A stretch of 64,000 nt of DNA from [Clostridium] innocuum (GTDB lineage Bacteria > Bacillota_I > Bacilli_A > Erysipelotrichales > Erysipelotrichaceae). The translations under genes and the position numbers were made by a program. Below the pieces are notes generated by a model that was not told the origin of the DNA, ran no database searches, and saw nothing but the letters and a program-made list of their open reading frames with translations. The DNA lies in assembly GCA_012317185.1 (NCBI GenBank), contig CP048838.1:558001-622000 (forward strand). The letters run 5' to 3'. Position 1 is the first letter of the stretch. The number at the start of each line of letters is the position of its first letter. Below, in pieces: positions 53,742 to 61,976 of this stretch.

Positions 53742-53863
53742 ACAAGCTAGGAAAATATTAACATAATCCATATGAAAAGTACATACTTCCTATGATTTTG
53801 CGTGAAATGTAAATGATTTCATCACTTTGTTGAGGTTTCTCTTCGTAAGATGCCTTATTGTGA

Positions 53864-53918
53864 TGACACACTGTTGCTTTTTGTGTCAATTTGACACTGT
53901 AATCGTTTTCAATATGAT
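53864..53918 (+). promoter_or_regulatory. Promoter of the six-enzyme operon with operator and cre-like site
   Basis: TTGACA (53891-53896), a 16-base spacer and TATGAT (53913-53918). The spacer contains TGTAATCGTTTTCA, a cre-like (CcpA) site. GTGTCA-ATT-TGACAC overlaps the -35, and TGACACACT starts at 53864, exactly 17 bases before TTTGACA. The same arrangement appears at 61858-61912. Confidence 0.75.
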
Positions 53919-54030
53919 TATAGGTGTCAGATAAATATAAAGATTCAGTAAGAAAGAAGCTTCAGGAGGTGAAGAAAACTGCTTCTTTTCAGATATAGAT
54001 AGGGAATAACAAATATGAGAGGAGAATCCT

Positions 54031-55086
54031 ATGGAAAAAGCAAGAGCATGGGTGATTGAAGCAAAGGATAAGCTGGCAATGCGTGAGCTGGATATCCTGG
54101 AGCCGGGGGATTATGAGGTACTGTTTAAAACAGAGGTATGTTCCTTATGTACCGTGGACCGCAGAACATACAAAGGAACAAGGAACTACGGATATCCGTT
54201 TCTTGGCGGTCATGAGTGCAGCGGGACGATTATAAAGACAGGCAGAGGTGTTGTAGGTGTAAAGGCAGGCGATAAAGCAATTTTTACATCCGGATATTGT
54301 AACCAGTGTGAGCTGGATCGCTCCGGCAGAGGAACGCAGTGCAATCGCAAAAAGGAAATGCCGAAACGCTCAAGTCTGGATGGGAATATACTGGGTGGCG
54401 GCTTAAGTGAATATCTGGTGATTCCTGCATGGCAGATTATCCGTATGCCTGATGATGTGGATATGCGGCATGCAGCACTAACAGAGCCTCTGGCATGCTG
54501 TATTCACAGTATACGCAAGGCAAGATTAAAGTTTGGTGATACTGTTGTCATTATCGGTATGGGTATTATGGGGTACTTCCATGTGAAGCTGGCTCAGATG
54601 TGCGGTGCACGCATTATTGTGAGTGAAACCGATGAAGAAAAGAGGAAAACGGCGATTCATGAAGGGGCTGCCTATGCCTTTGATCCAAGTCAATGTGATG
54701 TCGGTGAAGAAATTCGCAGGCTGACGGATGGGCTGGGGGCAGATGCTGTCATCAACACCATACCGTTCAAAGAGGTGTGGCAGCAGGCAATTGACATGTT
54801 GGCACCATATGGCAGACTGATTGCCTATAGCTCACAAAACAGCAAGGAACCAATCGGTGTGGATTTCGGCATGGTGCATAGTCGTGAAATAGAATTTATC
54901 GGAACGCTGAATCCGACGATTGAGGATAATCAGATGGCGGTCAAGCTGATCGGTTATCAAATGATTGATATGGAGAAGGTGATTGACCGTGAATTCAGCT
55001 TTGCACAGGGAAAAGAAGCCTTTGATTATGCATGTAAACCGAGTGTTTACCGTGTCATGATCAATTACGGAAAGGAAGATAACTGA
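54031..55086 (+). CDS. Zinc-dependent medium-chain dehydrogenase
   Basis: A 351-residue MDR-family polyol/alcohol dehydrogenase, similar to sorbitol, idonate or threonine dehydrogenases. Catalytic zinc ligands are in EVCSLCTVD (Cys) and LGGHECSG (His-Glu). The structural-zinc loop is reduced to three Cys (YCNQCELDRSGRGTQC). NAD site VIIGMGIMGYFHVKLA. First gene of the operon, with GAGAGGAG before ATG; the aldolase gene starts 2 bases after its stop. Probably oxidises a hydroxyl of the imported substrate. Confidence 0.85.
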   Translation: MEKARAWVIEAKDKLAMRELDILEPGDYEVLFKTEVCSLCTVDRRTYKGTRNYGYPFLGGHECSGTIIKTGRGVVGVKAGDKAIFTSGYCNQCELDRSGRGTQCNRKKEMPKRSSLDGNILGGGLSEYLVIPAWQIIRMPDDVDMRHAALTEPLACCIHSIRKARLKFGDTVVIIGMGIMGYFHVKLAQMCGARIIVSETDEEKRKTAIHEGAAYAFDPSQCDVGEEIRRLTDGLGADAVINTIPFKEVWQQAIDMLAPYGRLIAYSSQNSKEPIGVDFGMVHSREIEFIGTLNPTIEDNQMAVKLIGYQMIDMEKVIDREFSFAQGKEAFDYACKPSVYRVMINYGKEDN

Positions 55087-55087
55087 T

Positions 55088-55915
55088 ATGCTAGTAACAT
55101 TAAAGGAAATTCTAACAAAGGCAAAGCAGGAGAATTATGCCGTGCCTGCCTGCAATATTGATAATGAACATAATCTGCGTGCTGCCATCGAGGCGGCAGA
55201 AGAAATGAATACCGGAATTATATTGAATACAACACCGGTTGCCAATCCGGATCTGGAAAGCTTTGGACGAATTGCAGTGGATCTTGCCAGACGCTCCCGA
55301 GTAAAGATTGCCCTGAATCTGGATCATGGCAAAACCTTTGAAGACTGTCTGCTTGGCATTCGCGCAGGCTATACCTCCATCATGATCGACCGTTCCTTAC
55401 TGCCGTTTGAAGAAAATATCAGAGAGGTGCAGGAGATGGTACGCATTTGTCATGCACTGGGAATCAGTGTGGAAGCTGAGCTTGGTCATGTAGGTGTTGG
55501 TGAGCAATATCATACTGACGGACATCAGGCATTTACCCGTGTTGAGGAAGCAGTGGAATATGTAAAGCAGACCGGAGTGGATGCACTTGCGGTTGCCATT
55601 GGTACTGCACATGGCGTATATAAAGGTACTCCGCAGATTCATTTTGACCTTCTTCATGAATTGAAGGATGCACTGGATATTCCGCTCGTTCTTCATGGCG
55701 GCAGCGGTACCGGGGATGAAAATCTGGCACGCTGTGCAAGAGAGGGAATCAATAAAATCAATTTGTCCAATGATTTGAAACGCAGTGCGATTGAAAATCT
55801 GGTTAAGGAGGATTTGAGCGGCAATGCCGTTTATCAGCTGTATCCGCTGCTTGCGGAGGGATTCAAACATAAAATCAAGCACTATATCCGTCTGTTTGGC
55901 TGTGAGGGCAAGTAA
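55088..55915 (+). CDS. Class II (zinc) ketose-bisphosphate aldolase
   Basis: A 275-residue aldolase of the FbaA/GatY/KbaY group. Zinc and catalytic residues are in ALNLDHGKTFEDC, EAELGHVGVGE, GTAHGVYKG and PLVLHGGSGTGDE, and the phosphate-binding NKINLSNDLK is present. It splits a ketose phosphate into dihydroxyacetone phosphate and an aldehyde. GatY/KbaY-type size suggests a tagatose-like or other ketose phosphate. A kinase for the substrate is missing in the operon, in line with PTS phosphorylation. Confidence 0.88.
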   Translation: MLVTLKEILTKAKQENYAVPACNIDNEHNLRAAIEAAEEMNTGIILNTTPVANPDLESFGRIAVDLARRSRVKIALNLDHGKTFEDCLLGIRAGYTSIMIDRSLLPFEENIREVQEMVRICHALGISVEAELGHVGVGEQYHTDGHQAFTRVEEAVEYVKQTGVDALAVAIGTAHGVYKGTPQIHFDLLHELKDALDIPLVLHGGSGTGDENLARCAREGINKINLSNDLKRSAIENLVKEDLSGNAVYQLYPLLAEGFKHKIKHYIRLFGCEGK

Positions 55916-56124
55916 TGGAAAGCATTCTGGCTTCTGTAAAGAGGGAGCTGGCTGTCATCCACTTTATCTTTTTCATCCGGATAAGACATTGCTGCATATG
56001 ACATGACACCGCCGGTGTTGACGTTTGACTATTTCCGTTTATTGGAAAAAGCATTTCGCAGTTAAGACGATTCGGTAGAAAAACAATTACCGGACAATAT
56101 TGAAAATACAGGAGGAAATCGCTT

Positions 56125-57051
56125 ATGAAGGTTTTGGTAACATCCAAGTCTTTTGGTAAATTAAGTAGGAAACCGATACAAAGATTACAGGATGCAGGCT
56201 TTGAGGTCTATGGAAATGAAAAGGGAAGACTGCTGAATGAGGAGGAAATGGTGGAAGCCGTTCAGGGGATGGATGCTGTCATTTTAGGGACAGAGGTTTT
56301 CAATCGCAATGTCATTGATCATGCGGATAAATTGAAAATCGTTTCACGCTATGGTGTGGGGCTGGATAAAATTGATGTGGAATATTTAAAGGAAAAAGGC
56401 ATTGCATTACAAATTGCACGCAATGCAAATACAAACTCCGTAGCGGATCACACCATAGGACTTATGCTTTCTCTTTGTCACAATATTACAAGAAGTGATG
56501 CCAATATCCGCTCGCATGTGTGGAAAAAGCCGATTGCAAAGGATTTGTATCAAAGCACCGTCGGTATCCTTGGGCTGGGTGCCATTGGAAAAGCTGTTGC
56601 ACGAAGACTGAAGGGGTTTGATTGTCATATACTCGCATTTGACAGCTATTATGATGAGGCGTTTATCCGGGAGTATGGCATACGCAAGGCGGATATAAAC
56701 GAGATCGTGAGCAGCAGTGATTTTCTGACGCTGCATCTTCCTGCACTTGCAGAGTTTTCACCATTACTGGATGCGAAGGCTCTTTCCAAAATGAAAAAGG
56801 ATGCGATTATCATCAATACGGCACGGGCGAAGCTCATTGACAGGCAGGCATTGTATGATGCTTTGCACAATGGGCAGCTTTACGGCTACGGAAGTGATGC
56901 GCATTATATGGAGCCCGGCTTTGATGAGGAGCTGATCGCCTGTGAGAATACCGTTCTGACACCGCATATTGCCGCAAGCAGTGAAGGGGCAATCAATCGC
57001 ATGTCGGATATCGCGGTTGATCATGTGCTGGCATATTTCGGCTGTCAGTAG
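56125..57051 (+). CDS. D-2-hydroxyacid dehydrogenase (PGDH-like)
   Basis: A 308-residue NAD enzyme, paralogue of the frameshifted gene at 40504. NAD site ILGLGAIGKAVARRLKG; catalytic Arg in NTARAKLID and His in TVLTPHIAASSEGA. It lacks the C-terminal ACT domains of serine-pathway enzymes, so a catabolic role (reducing or oxidising a 2-keto/2-hydroxy sugar acid) is more likely. A 210-base gap without a gene precedes it; ribosome site GGAGG. Confidence 0.88.
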   Translation: MKVLVTSKSFGKLSRKPIQRLQDAGFEVYGNEKGRLLNEEEMVEAVQGMDAVILGTEVFNRNVIDHADKLKIVSRYGVGLDKIDVEYLKEKGIALQIARNANTNSVADHTIGLMLSLCHNITRSDANIRSHVWKKPIAKDLYQSTVGILGLGAIGKAVARRLKGFDCHILAFDSYYDEAFIREYGIRKADINEIVSSSDFLTLHLPALAEFSPLLDAKALSKMKKDAIIINTARAKLIDRQALYDALHNGQLYGYGSDAHYMEPGFDEELIACENTVLTPHIAASSEGAINRMSDIAVDHVLAYFGCQ

Positions 57052-57122
57052 CCGCTGGGTAATTGAAGAATGCATACAATATGCTTTTTGTTTCAGATAG
57101 CTTCATATACAGGAGGATGAAC

Positions 57123-57830
57123 ATGAAAATTGATGATAGGCTGGAAAAGCTGAAGCAGTTTGATACACCGTCCATTACCAATGTGGTCGCAACCTATCCG
57201 GATAAGGAATATTGCCTGGGACTGTATCATCCATGGCGCGGACAATGGTATACGGATGAGCGTGCAAGGGTTATGTATCCAGAGCTAGGCAGAACCGTCG
57301 GCTATGCGGTTACGTGTACCTATGGTCTTGCGGACCCGAACTATGAGTGCCTGAAGTTCGCAGATGTGTTAAAAGCAGTTGCAGCTGTCGGAAAACCGGT
57401 GGTACTGATTGTGAAACAGGATATGCCGGAAGAGATTAAGTGTCGTAACGGCTTGCTGGGTGGAAATATGATGACAGCACTTCGTTCTGCCGGCTGTGTC
57501 GGTGTCATCAGTGACGGTCCGAGCAGAGATGTGGATGAGATTCGTCCGCTGCAGATGCAATACGTGTTAAGCGGTGTTACGGCAGGTCATGGAAAATGGG
57601 CAGTGCAGTCCGTGAATACCGGTGTGGAGGTTTTTGGGATGCAGGTTAGTCCGGGGGAAATCATTCACATGGATGAAAACGGAGCGGTGAAGTTTCCGGC
57701 ATCCGTCATAGATCAGGTAATTGAAAAAGCAGAATATCTGCAGAAGTTTGAAGAAAACAGACAACGGAGGATGAGAGAAACCGAAGATGTGGATGAACTG
57801 ATCAAAATCATGTCCGGCTTCTACGATTGA
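57123..57830 (+). CDS. RraA/HMG-aldolase-like protein
   Basis: A 235-residue member of the RraA/MenG-like superfamily. Family motif GLLGGNMMTALRSAGCVG followed by ISDGPSRDVDEI, the metal- and substrate-binding Arg-Asp. Relatives include 4-hydroxy-4-methyl-2-oxoglutarate/oxaloacetate aldolases and decarboxylases of sugar-acid pathways. Here it may cleave or decarboxylate a keto acid made by the dehydrogenases. Start 57123 follows GGAGGATG. Confidence 0.85.
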   Translation: MKIDDRLEKLKQFDTPSITNVVATYPDKEYCLGLYHPWRGQWYTDERARVMYPELGRTVGYAVTCTYGLADPNYECLKFADVLKAVAAVGKPVVLIVKQDMPEEIKCRNGLLGGNMMTALRSAGCVGVISDGPSRDVDEIRPLQMQYVLSGVTAGHGKWAVQSVNTGVEVFGMQVSPGEIIHMDENGAVKFPASVIDQVIEKAEYLQKFEENRQRRMRETEDVDELIKIMSGFYD

Positions 57831-57833
57831 TAT

Positions 57834-58988
57834 ATGGAAAATTTTATTTATGATATACCGACAAAGGTGTATTTTGGAAAGGGACAACTGCAGCAGCTTC
57901 ATACCATTATGAAGGAATTCGGAGAGCGGGTCTTACTTGTTTACGGAGGAGGCAGTATCCGTCGTAACGGTATTTATGACGAGGCGGTTACAGAATTGCA
58001 TACGGCGGGAAAGAAGTATGTGGAGCTGTTTGGTGTAGAGCCAAACCCTTCCCTTACAACGGTGGAAAAGGGAGTGGCGTTATGCCGCAGGGAGAATGTG
58101 GATGTTATTGTGGCAATAGGAGGAGGCAGTGTGATTGATTGTGCCAAGGTTGTGTCTGCCGCTGTATGCAGTACCTTGTCGCCATGGGAGCTGGTGCTTC
58201 ACCCGCAGGAAATAAAAAAAGCGATTCCGGTTATTGCGGTTTTGACAATTGCGGCTACCGGCAGTGAGATGGATCATATTGCTGTTATCACGAATCCGGA
58301 TACAAAAGAGAAAATAGGTACACGGAATCCACTCCTTCGCCCAAGGGCTGCGATACTGGATCCTACCTTTACCTTTAGTGTAAACCGCTATCAGAGTGCC
58401 TGTGGTGTGGCTGATATTATGAGCCATACGATGGAGTCTTATTTTGCACGGGAGGATGCCGGTTTACAGAACCGGTTTGCGGAAGGTATACTGAAAATCT
58501 GTACAGCATACGGACCGCTCGTATTGAAGGAGCCGGATAATTATGAAGCAAGAGCCAATCTCATGTGGGCAGCAAGCTGGGCAATCAATGATATGCTGAA
58601 GCTGGGGCATATGACACAGTGGAGTGTTCATCCGATGGAACATCCGCTCAGTGCCTTTTATTCCGTTACACACGGCGAAGGTCTGGCTGTTCTGACGCCG
58701 CACTGGATGGAGTATGTTCTCAGTGAGGATACAGTGGATATGTTTGCGCGTTTCGCCAGAGAAATCTGGCAGGTAACAGAAAAGGATCCGTGGGATATGG
58801 CACGTGAGGGAATTGAATGTCTGCGAAGCTTTTATAAACAGCTGCATCTGCGCTCATCCTTAGGGGAGCTGGGTATCGATGATACGCACTTCGATGCAAT
58901 GGCACAGGATGCCGCAAAACAGACGGTGAACGGATTTGTGTCACTGTCCGCAGAGGATGTGAAGAATATTTATCGCAACAGCTTGTAA
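57834..58988 (+). CDS. Iron-containing alcohol dehydrogenase
   Basis: A 384-residue group III alcohol dehydrogenase (YqhD/butanol-dehydrogenase-like). Cofactor site VYGGGSIRRNG, then AIGGGSVIDCAK and AATGSEMDH; metal ligands in MEHPLSAFYSVTHGEGLAVL. It reduces an aldehyde or oxidises an alcohol, here perhaps the aldehyde released by one of the aldolases. Starts 3 bases after the RraA-like gene. Confidence 0.9.
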   Translation: MENFIYDIPTKVYFGKGQLQQLHTIMKEFGERVLLVYGGGSIRRNGIYDEAVTELHTAGKKYVELFGVEPNPSLTTVEKGVALCRRENVDVIVAIGGGSVIDCAKVVSAAVCSTLSPWELVLHPQEIKKAIPVIAVLTIAATGSEMDHIAVITNPDTKEKIGTRNPLLRPRAAILDPTFTFSVNRYQSACGVADIMSHTMESYFAREDAGLQNRFAEGILKICTAYGPLVLKEPDNYEARANLMWAASWAINDMLKLGHMTQWSVHPMEHPLSAFYSVTHGEGLAVLTPHWMEYVLSEDTVDMFARFAREIWQVTEKDPWDMAREGIECLRSFYKQLHLRSSLGELGIDDTHFDAMAQDAAKQTVNGFVSLSAEDVKNIYRNSL

Positions 58989-59024
58989 AGTGTTTTATAA
59001 TATGATCAGGGAAAGGAGATAAGG

Positions 59025-59057
59025 GTGCTGACTGGCATCCTTTACATATGTATATGA
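59025..59057 (+). other. Ten-codon leader ORF overlapping the next start
   Basis: GTG 59025 right after AAAGGAGATAAGG starts a mini-ORF whose TGA overlaps ATG 59054 as ATGA. The gene behind it has no ribosome site of its own at normal distance, so translation may be coupled. Confidence 0.35.
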
Positions 59058-60001
59058 AGCTTGTAGTTTTGGATGGTTATACAGAAAATCCGGGGGATCT
59101 TGACTGGAGGGGGATGGAGGCGCTTGGTGATTTGACGGTGTATGCACGCACGGATCACTCGCAGGTAAAGGAAAGAATGCAGGATGCGGATGCCGTGATT
59201 ATCAATAAGGTGCCGATGACAAGAGAGCTGATGCAGGAAAGTAAGCAACTTCGTTACATCGGTGTACTGGCAACCGGCTATGATGTTGTCGATATCGAAG
59301 CCGCAAGTGATCTCCATATCGCAGTTACCAATGTTCCCGGGTATGGTACGGATACGGTTGCACAATATGCCATTGCACTTTTACTGGAGGTGACATCCAG
59401 GATCGGGCATCATGCAAAACGTGTAAAGGAGGGGGAATGGGCAAACAATGCGGACTGGTGTTTTTGGGACTATCCGCTAATGGAGCTGTCAGGCAGAACA
59501 ATGGGGATCATCGGATTTGGACGCATTGGCAGGAAGGTCGCTGAAATCGCACAGGCACTGGGAATGCATGTCCTGTTTCATGACGCCCATGCCGACAACG
59601 ACACGCACGCTGAAAAGGTTTCTCTGGAGGAATTACTGCGGCGAAGCGATGTGGTAAGTCTGCATTGTCCGCTCACAAAGGAGAATGATTCGCTGATAAA
59701 CAAGGCTACGCTGGCTTTGATGAAATCAAATGCCATCCTGATCAACAATGCCAGAGGAAAGCTGATCAATGAATATGACCTTGCGCAGGCATTACAAAAC
59801 GGTACGATTTATGCGGCCGCTTTGGATGTGGTAAGGGAGGAGCCGATCCGTAATGATAATCCGTTGCTGGAATGTGATAACTGCCTGATTACGCCGCATA
59901 TCTCCTGGGCAAGCAAAGAGGCTAGGCGCAGAATTATGGATACTGCCGTTGAAAATCTGAGATGCTTCCTACAGGGGAAGGAACAGAACCGTATTGTGTA
60001 G
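59048..60001 (+). CDS. D-2-hydroxyacid dehydrogenase (glycerate dehydrogenase-like)
   Basis: A 317-residue NAD enzyme. NAD site IGFGRIGRKVAEIAQALG, catalytic Arg in NNARGKLIN and His in CLITPHISWASKEA. Closest in feel to hydroxypyruvate/glycerate dehydrogenases and distinct from the two PGDH-like paralogues. ATG 59054 is as likely as 59048. Last gene of the operon; a terminator follows. Confidence 0.88.
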   Translation: MYMKLVVLDGYTENPGDLDWRGMEALGDLTVYARTDHSQVKERMQDADAVIINKVPMTRELMQESKQLRYIGVLATGYDVVDIEAASDLHIAVTNVPGYGTDTVAQYAIALLLEVTSRIGHHAKRVKEGEWANNADWCFWDYPLMELSGRTMGIIGFGRIGRKVAEIAQALGMHVLFHDAHADNDTHAEKVSLEELLRRSDVVSLHCPLTKENDSLINKATLALMKSNAILINNARGKLINEYDLAQALQNGTIYAAALDVVREEPIRNDNPLLECDNCLITPHISWASKEARRRIMDTAVENLRCFLQGKEQNRIV

Positions 60002-60030
60002 ATTGTTTATGCGCAATAAAGTGATTAAAG

Positions 60031-60062
60031 AAAACGCCACAAACATGAAGGGCGTTTTTTTT
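60031..60062 (+). terminator. Terminator of the six-enzyme operon
   Basis: AAAACGCC / GGCGTTTT stem with a 12-base loop and eight T. Confidence 0.88.
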
Positions 60063-60130
60063 GAAGGAGCGACTTGTAATTAAAAATGAAAACAAACAAG
60101 GAAACCGGATGTACCCAGCAGAATTGCGGG

Positions 60131-60160
60131 GGATCACTTATGAAGGGTGATCCTTTTTTC
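60131..60160 (+). terminator. Second hairpin with T run
   Basis: GGATCAC / GTGATCC stem followed by TTTTTTC. No intact gene precedes it. Confidence 0.6.
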
Positions 60161-60234
60161 TTGATAATTCAAATTAAAAGTTATAAGATGTGAATACGAA
60201 GAAGCGGTAGTAACCCTACGGGGACTATTGCGGA

Positions 60235-60268
60235 AAACCTGCCATTCTGTAGTGGTAGGTTTTTTTAA
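60235..60268 (+). terminator. Third hairpin with T run
   Basis: AAACCTGCCA / TGGTAGGTTT stem (one mismatch) followed by a T run. Again no intact gene precedes it. Confidence 0.6.
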
Positions 60269-60293
60269 TATTTGAAAGTACCCGCTGTGAGTG

Positions 60294-60560
60294 TTAATCT
60301 TCAACGTATAATAATTCCGGTAAATCTGTGTCCTCTATTTCCGCTTTCTCATATTGGAGTCCATGATCACCACTTATCGGCATAGTGTGCAGTAAAGTCC
60401 CAGTCCATACAGCTTCCGGAATACCTTGTGGGAAAGCAGAACAAATAGGTTTCATATTTCCCATTGCTTTGAAATGTTTACAATCCATGCAAATTGCACA
60501 TGTTACACAAGAGGCATGATAATCACTATGCCTAACACCTTTTTTATCTATCCAGATCAT
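60294..60560 (-). CDS. Small cysteine-rich protein
   Basis: An 88-residue protein with CVTCAICMDCKHF, then CSAFPQGIPEAVW and GDHGLQYE near the end. The Cys spacing suggests a metal-binding knuckle. Similar short CKHF...AFPxGIP proteins occur in Firmicutes without known function. Ribosome site GAGGAGGG before ATG 60560. It sits in a zone of gene debris. Confidence 0.65.
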   Translation of the reverse strand: MIWIDKKGVRHSDYHASCVTCAICMDCKHFKAMGNMKPICSAFPQGIPEAVWTGTLLHTMPISGDHGLQYEKAEIEDTDLPELLYVED

Positions 60561-60639
60561 TCCGTACCCTCCTCAAACCAATAAAGCAATCGTATTTCTT
60601 TCCATAATCAAAAGATTAAAAAATCATATCTGTGGCTGT

Positions 60640-60755
60640 TTATTTGTTTTCCTTCTCGTTAATTATTTCTGAAGGAGCATTGTGTTTTTCGTAATCTTCT
60701 ATTAACGTGATTCTTCTTTTGTCAATTCACGTATATCTTCTGTATATAGATTCAT
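60640..60755 (-). pseudogene. Short broken gene after the 63-residue ORF
   Basis: ATG 60755 overlaps the stop of the ORF upstream (ATGA). It codes MNLYTEDIRELTKEE, then hits a stop; one base over, LIEDYEKHNAPSEIINEKEN continues to a stop at 60640. Consistent with a single frameshift. Confidence 0.5.
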
Positions 60756-60943
60756 TTTCTGCCTTCACTTTTATTCACCAACCCTCTCTTATCAAAGAAA
60801 TCATATAGCACTTTATCTTTTTCGTAAAGCAATTCAGGATTGGTAATACAGTATTCATATGATACACTTACATATTCTTTTAGATCACTTTTACTGATAA
60901 CGCCAGTTTTCTTAAACTCTTCAAGAGTGACGTATCTTATCAC
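60752..60943 (-). CDS. Small hypothetical protein
   Basis: A 63-residue soluble, charged protein (MIRYVTLEEFKKTGVISKSD...) with no known domain. It is AT-rich and lies beside a frameshifted partner ORF. The pair may be the end of a degraded mobile or plasmid-type module. There is no clear ribosome site, so expression is doubtful. Confidence 0.4.
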   Translation of the reverse strand: MIRYVTLEEFKKTGVISKSDLKEYVSVSYEYCITNPELLYEKDKVLYDFFDKRGLVNKSEGRK

Positions 60944-61093
60944 TTATAATTTTGACATGCGATAAAGTGTTCTGCTATCCACAGCAAACGTGTTCTTTAC
61001 AAAATAAAAATACGCTGGAATAAATAAAAGCTATCCTGCAGTTGTAAAGCGATGGCTTATTTTCTATTCCGTTATTTTTATCGGTGAATAGGA

Positions 61094-61555
61094 ATGAAAT
61101 TTAATGCGTGTGTCCTCCATTTAAGGAACATAAAGGATCTTTTATAGCAATCAAAGATGAAGCGATCAAAGATGAATTGGAAAAAATGAAAAATATTCCT
61201 ATCGGCTCATGGAAAAAAACAATATGATTATGCCTGGTTTACAGGTCATGGTAATTCTTTTCATACTCCCACAGTAGATGAAATAGAATTACACAAGATA
61301 GCTGTTTTGATAGAAAAAAAGACCGTTTTATCTTACATAAAGTATTGTATATCGTAAAGAGGACTTTGTTGAATTTAATTATATAGTAAGAGGAGATGAT
61401 GAAGAAAACCGTATATGATTTATTGTTCTGATAAAAAGACTGTAGAAGAGTATTATTATTGTTCACCTTTTATACCAGATACAACTACGCAGCCATATGT
61501 GATAAAAGAAATAGTTAAGGATCGGTACTTTATAAGATTTGGAATTTCATTATGA
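61094..61555 (+). pseudogene. Multiply frameshifted gene remnant
   Basis: Coding-like pieces in changing frames: KEHKGSFIAIKDEAIKDELE, YDYAWFTGHGNSFHTPTVDE, and a last one with DKKTVEEYYYCSPFIPDTTT ending at 61555. At least three breaks. AT-rich compared with the operons around it. Family not recognised; possibly a toxin-immunity type protein. Confidence 0.55.
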
Positions 61556-61671
61556 TGATATATGAAAAAAATATTTTTTAAAATTAACTGTTTGCCAGTG
61601 GCTCAAAAGGATTTATTTCTTTTTGGGCTTTTTTATATGTAGGACGTAGCAAATATAAGAACTTACAAATT

Positions 61672-61800
61672 TGTGCGTTTTTTCGTGTCAAATTATTGCT
61701 TTGATATACACACTATGTTTCATATACTGTGCTATTTACAACATAATTTAACACAGTAGTGTTATTTGGCTGCTTTTGTGTTGTCATTTCCATAGATTAC
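61672..61800. promoter_or_regulatory. Operator-like repeats upstream of the second R2-type operon
   Basis: TTTTTTCGTGTCAAATTA at 61678-61695 matches the R2 promoter element in 17 of 18 bases. About 50-60 bases on, TAACAC-AGTA-GTGTTA forms a palindrome, followed by GGCTGCTTTTGTGTTGTCA resembling the site at 53874. Confidence 0.6.
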
Positions 61801-61857
61801 CAGTTGATTCATAGTAAAAAGGTCCGATAAAATAGAAAAATCAGGAATTTAAACGTG

Positions 61858-61912
61858 TGACACACTAGGCTTAAAATGAGCAGTTTGACATCGTAAGCGT
61901 TTTCAATATCAT
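61858..61912 (+). promoter_or_regulatory. Promoter of the second R2-type operon
   Basis: TGACACACT (61858-61866), 17 bases, then TTTGACA with -35 TTGACA at 61885-61890, a 16-base spacer and TATCAT at 61907-61912. The spacer holds CGTAAGCGTTTTCA, one base off a cre site. Near copy of the promoter at 53864-53918. Confidence 0.75.
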
Positions 61913-61976
61913 GGATAGTGTAAGGCAGCTGATCTCAGTTTGCCGCAGAATGCAGGAGAAAGGAGACGAAAGTCAG

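Noticed and set aside
53691..54030. Sigma-54 promoter for the six-enzyme operon
   Set aside because: No GG-N10-GC element is present; a clear TTGACA/TATGAT pair is.
61911..61976. ATG at 61911 as start of the dehydrogenase
   Set aside because: It overlaps the -10 hexamer TATCAT (61907-61912) of the promoter, so it would not be in the transcript.
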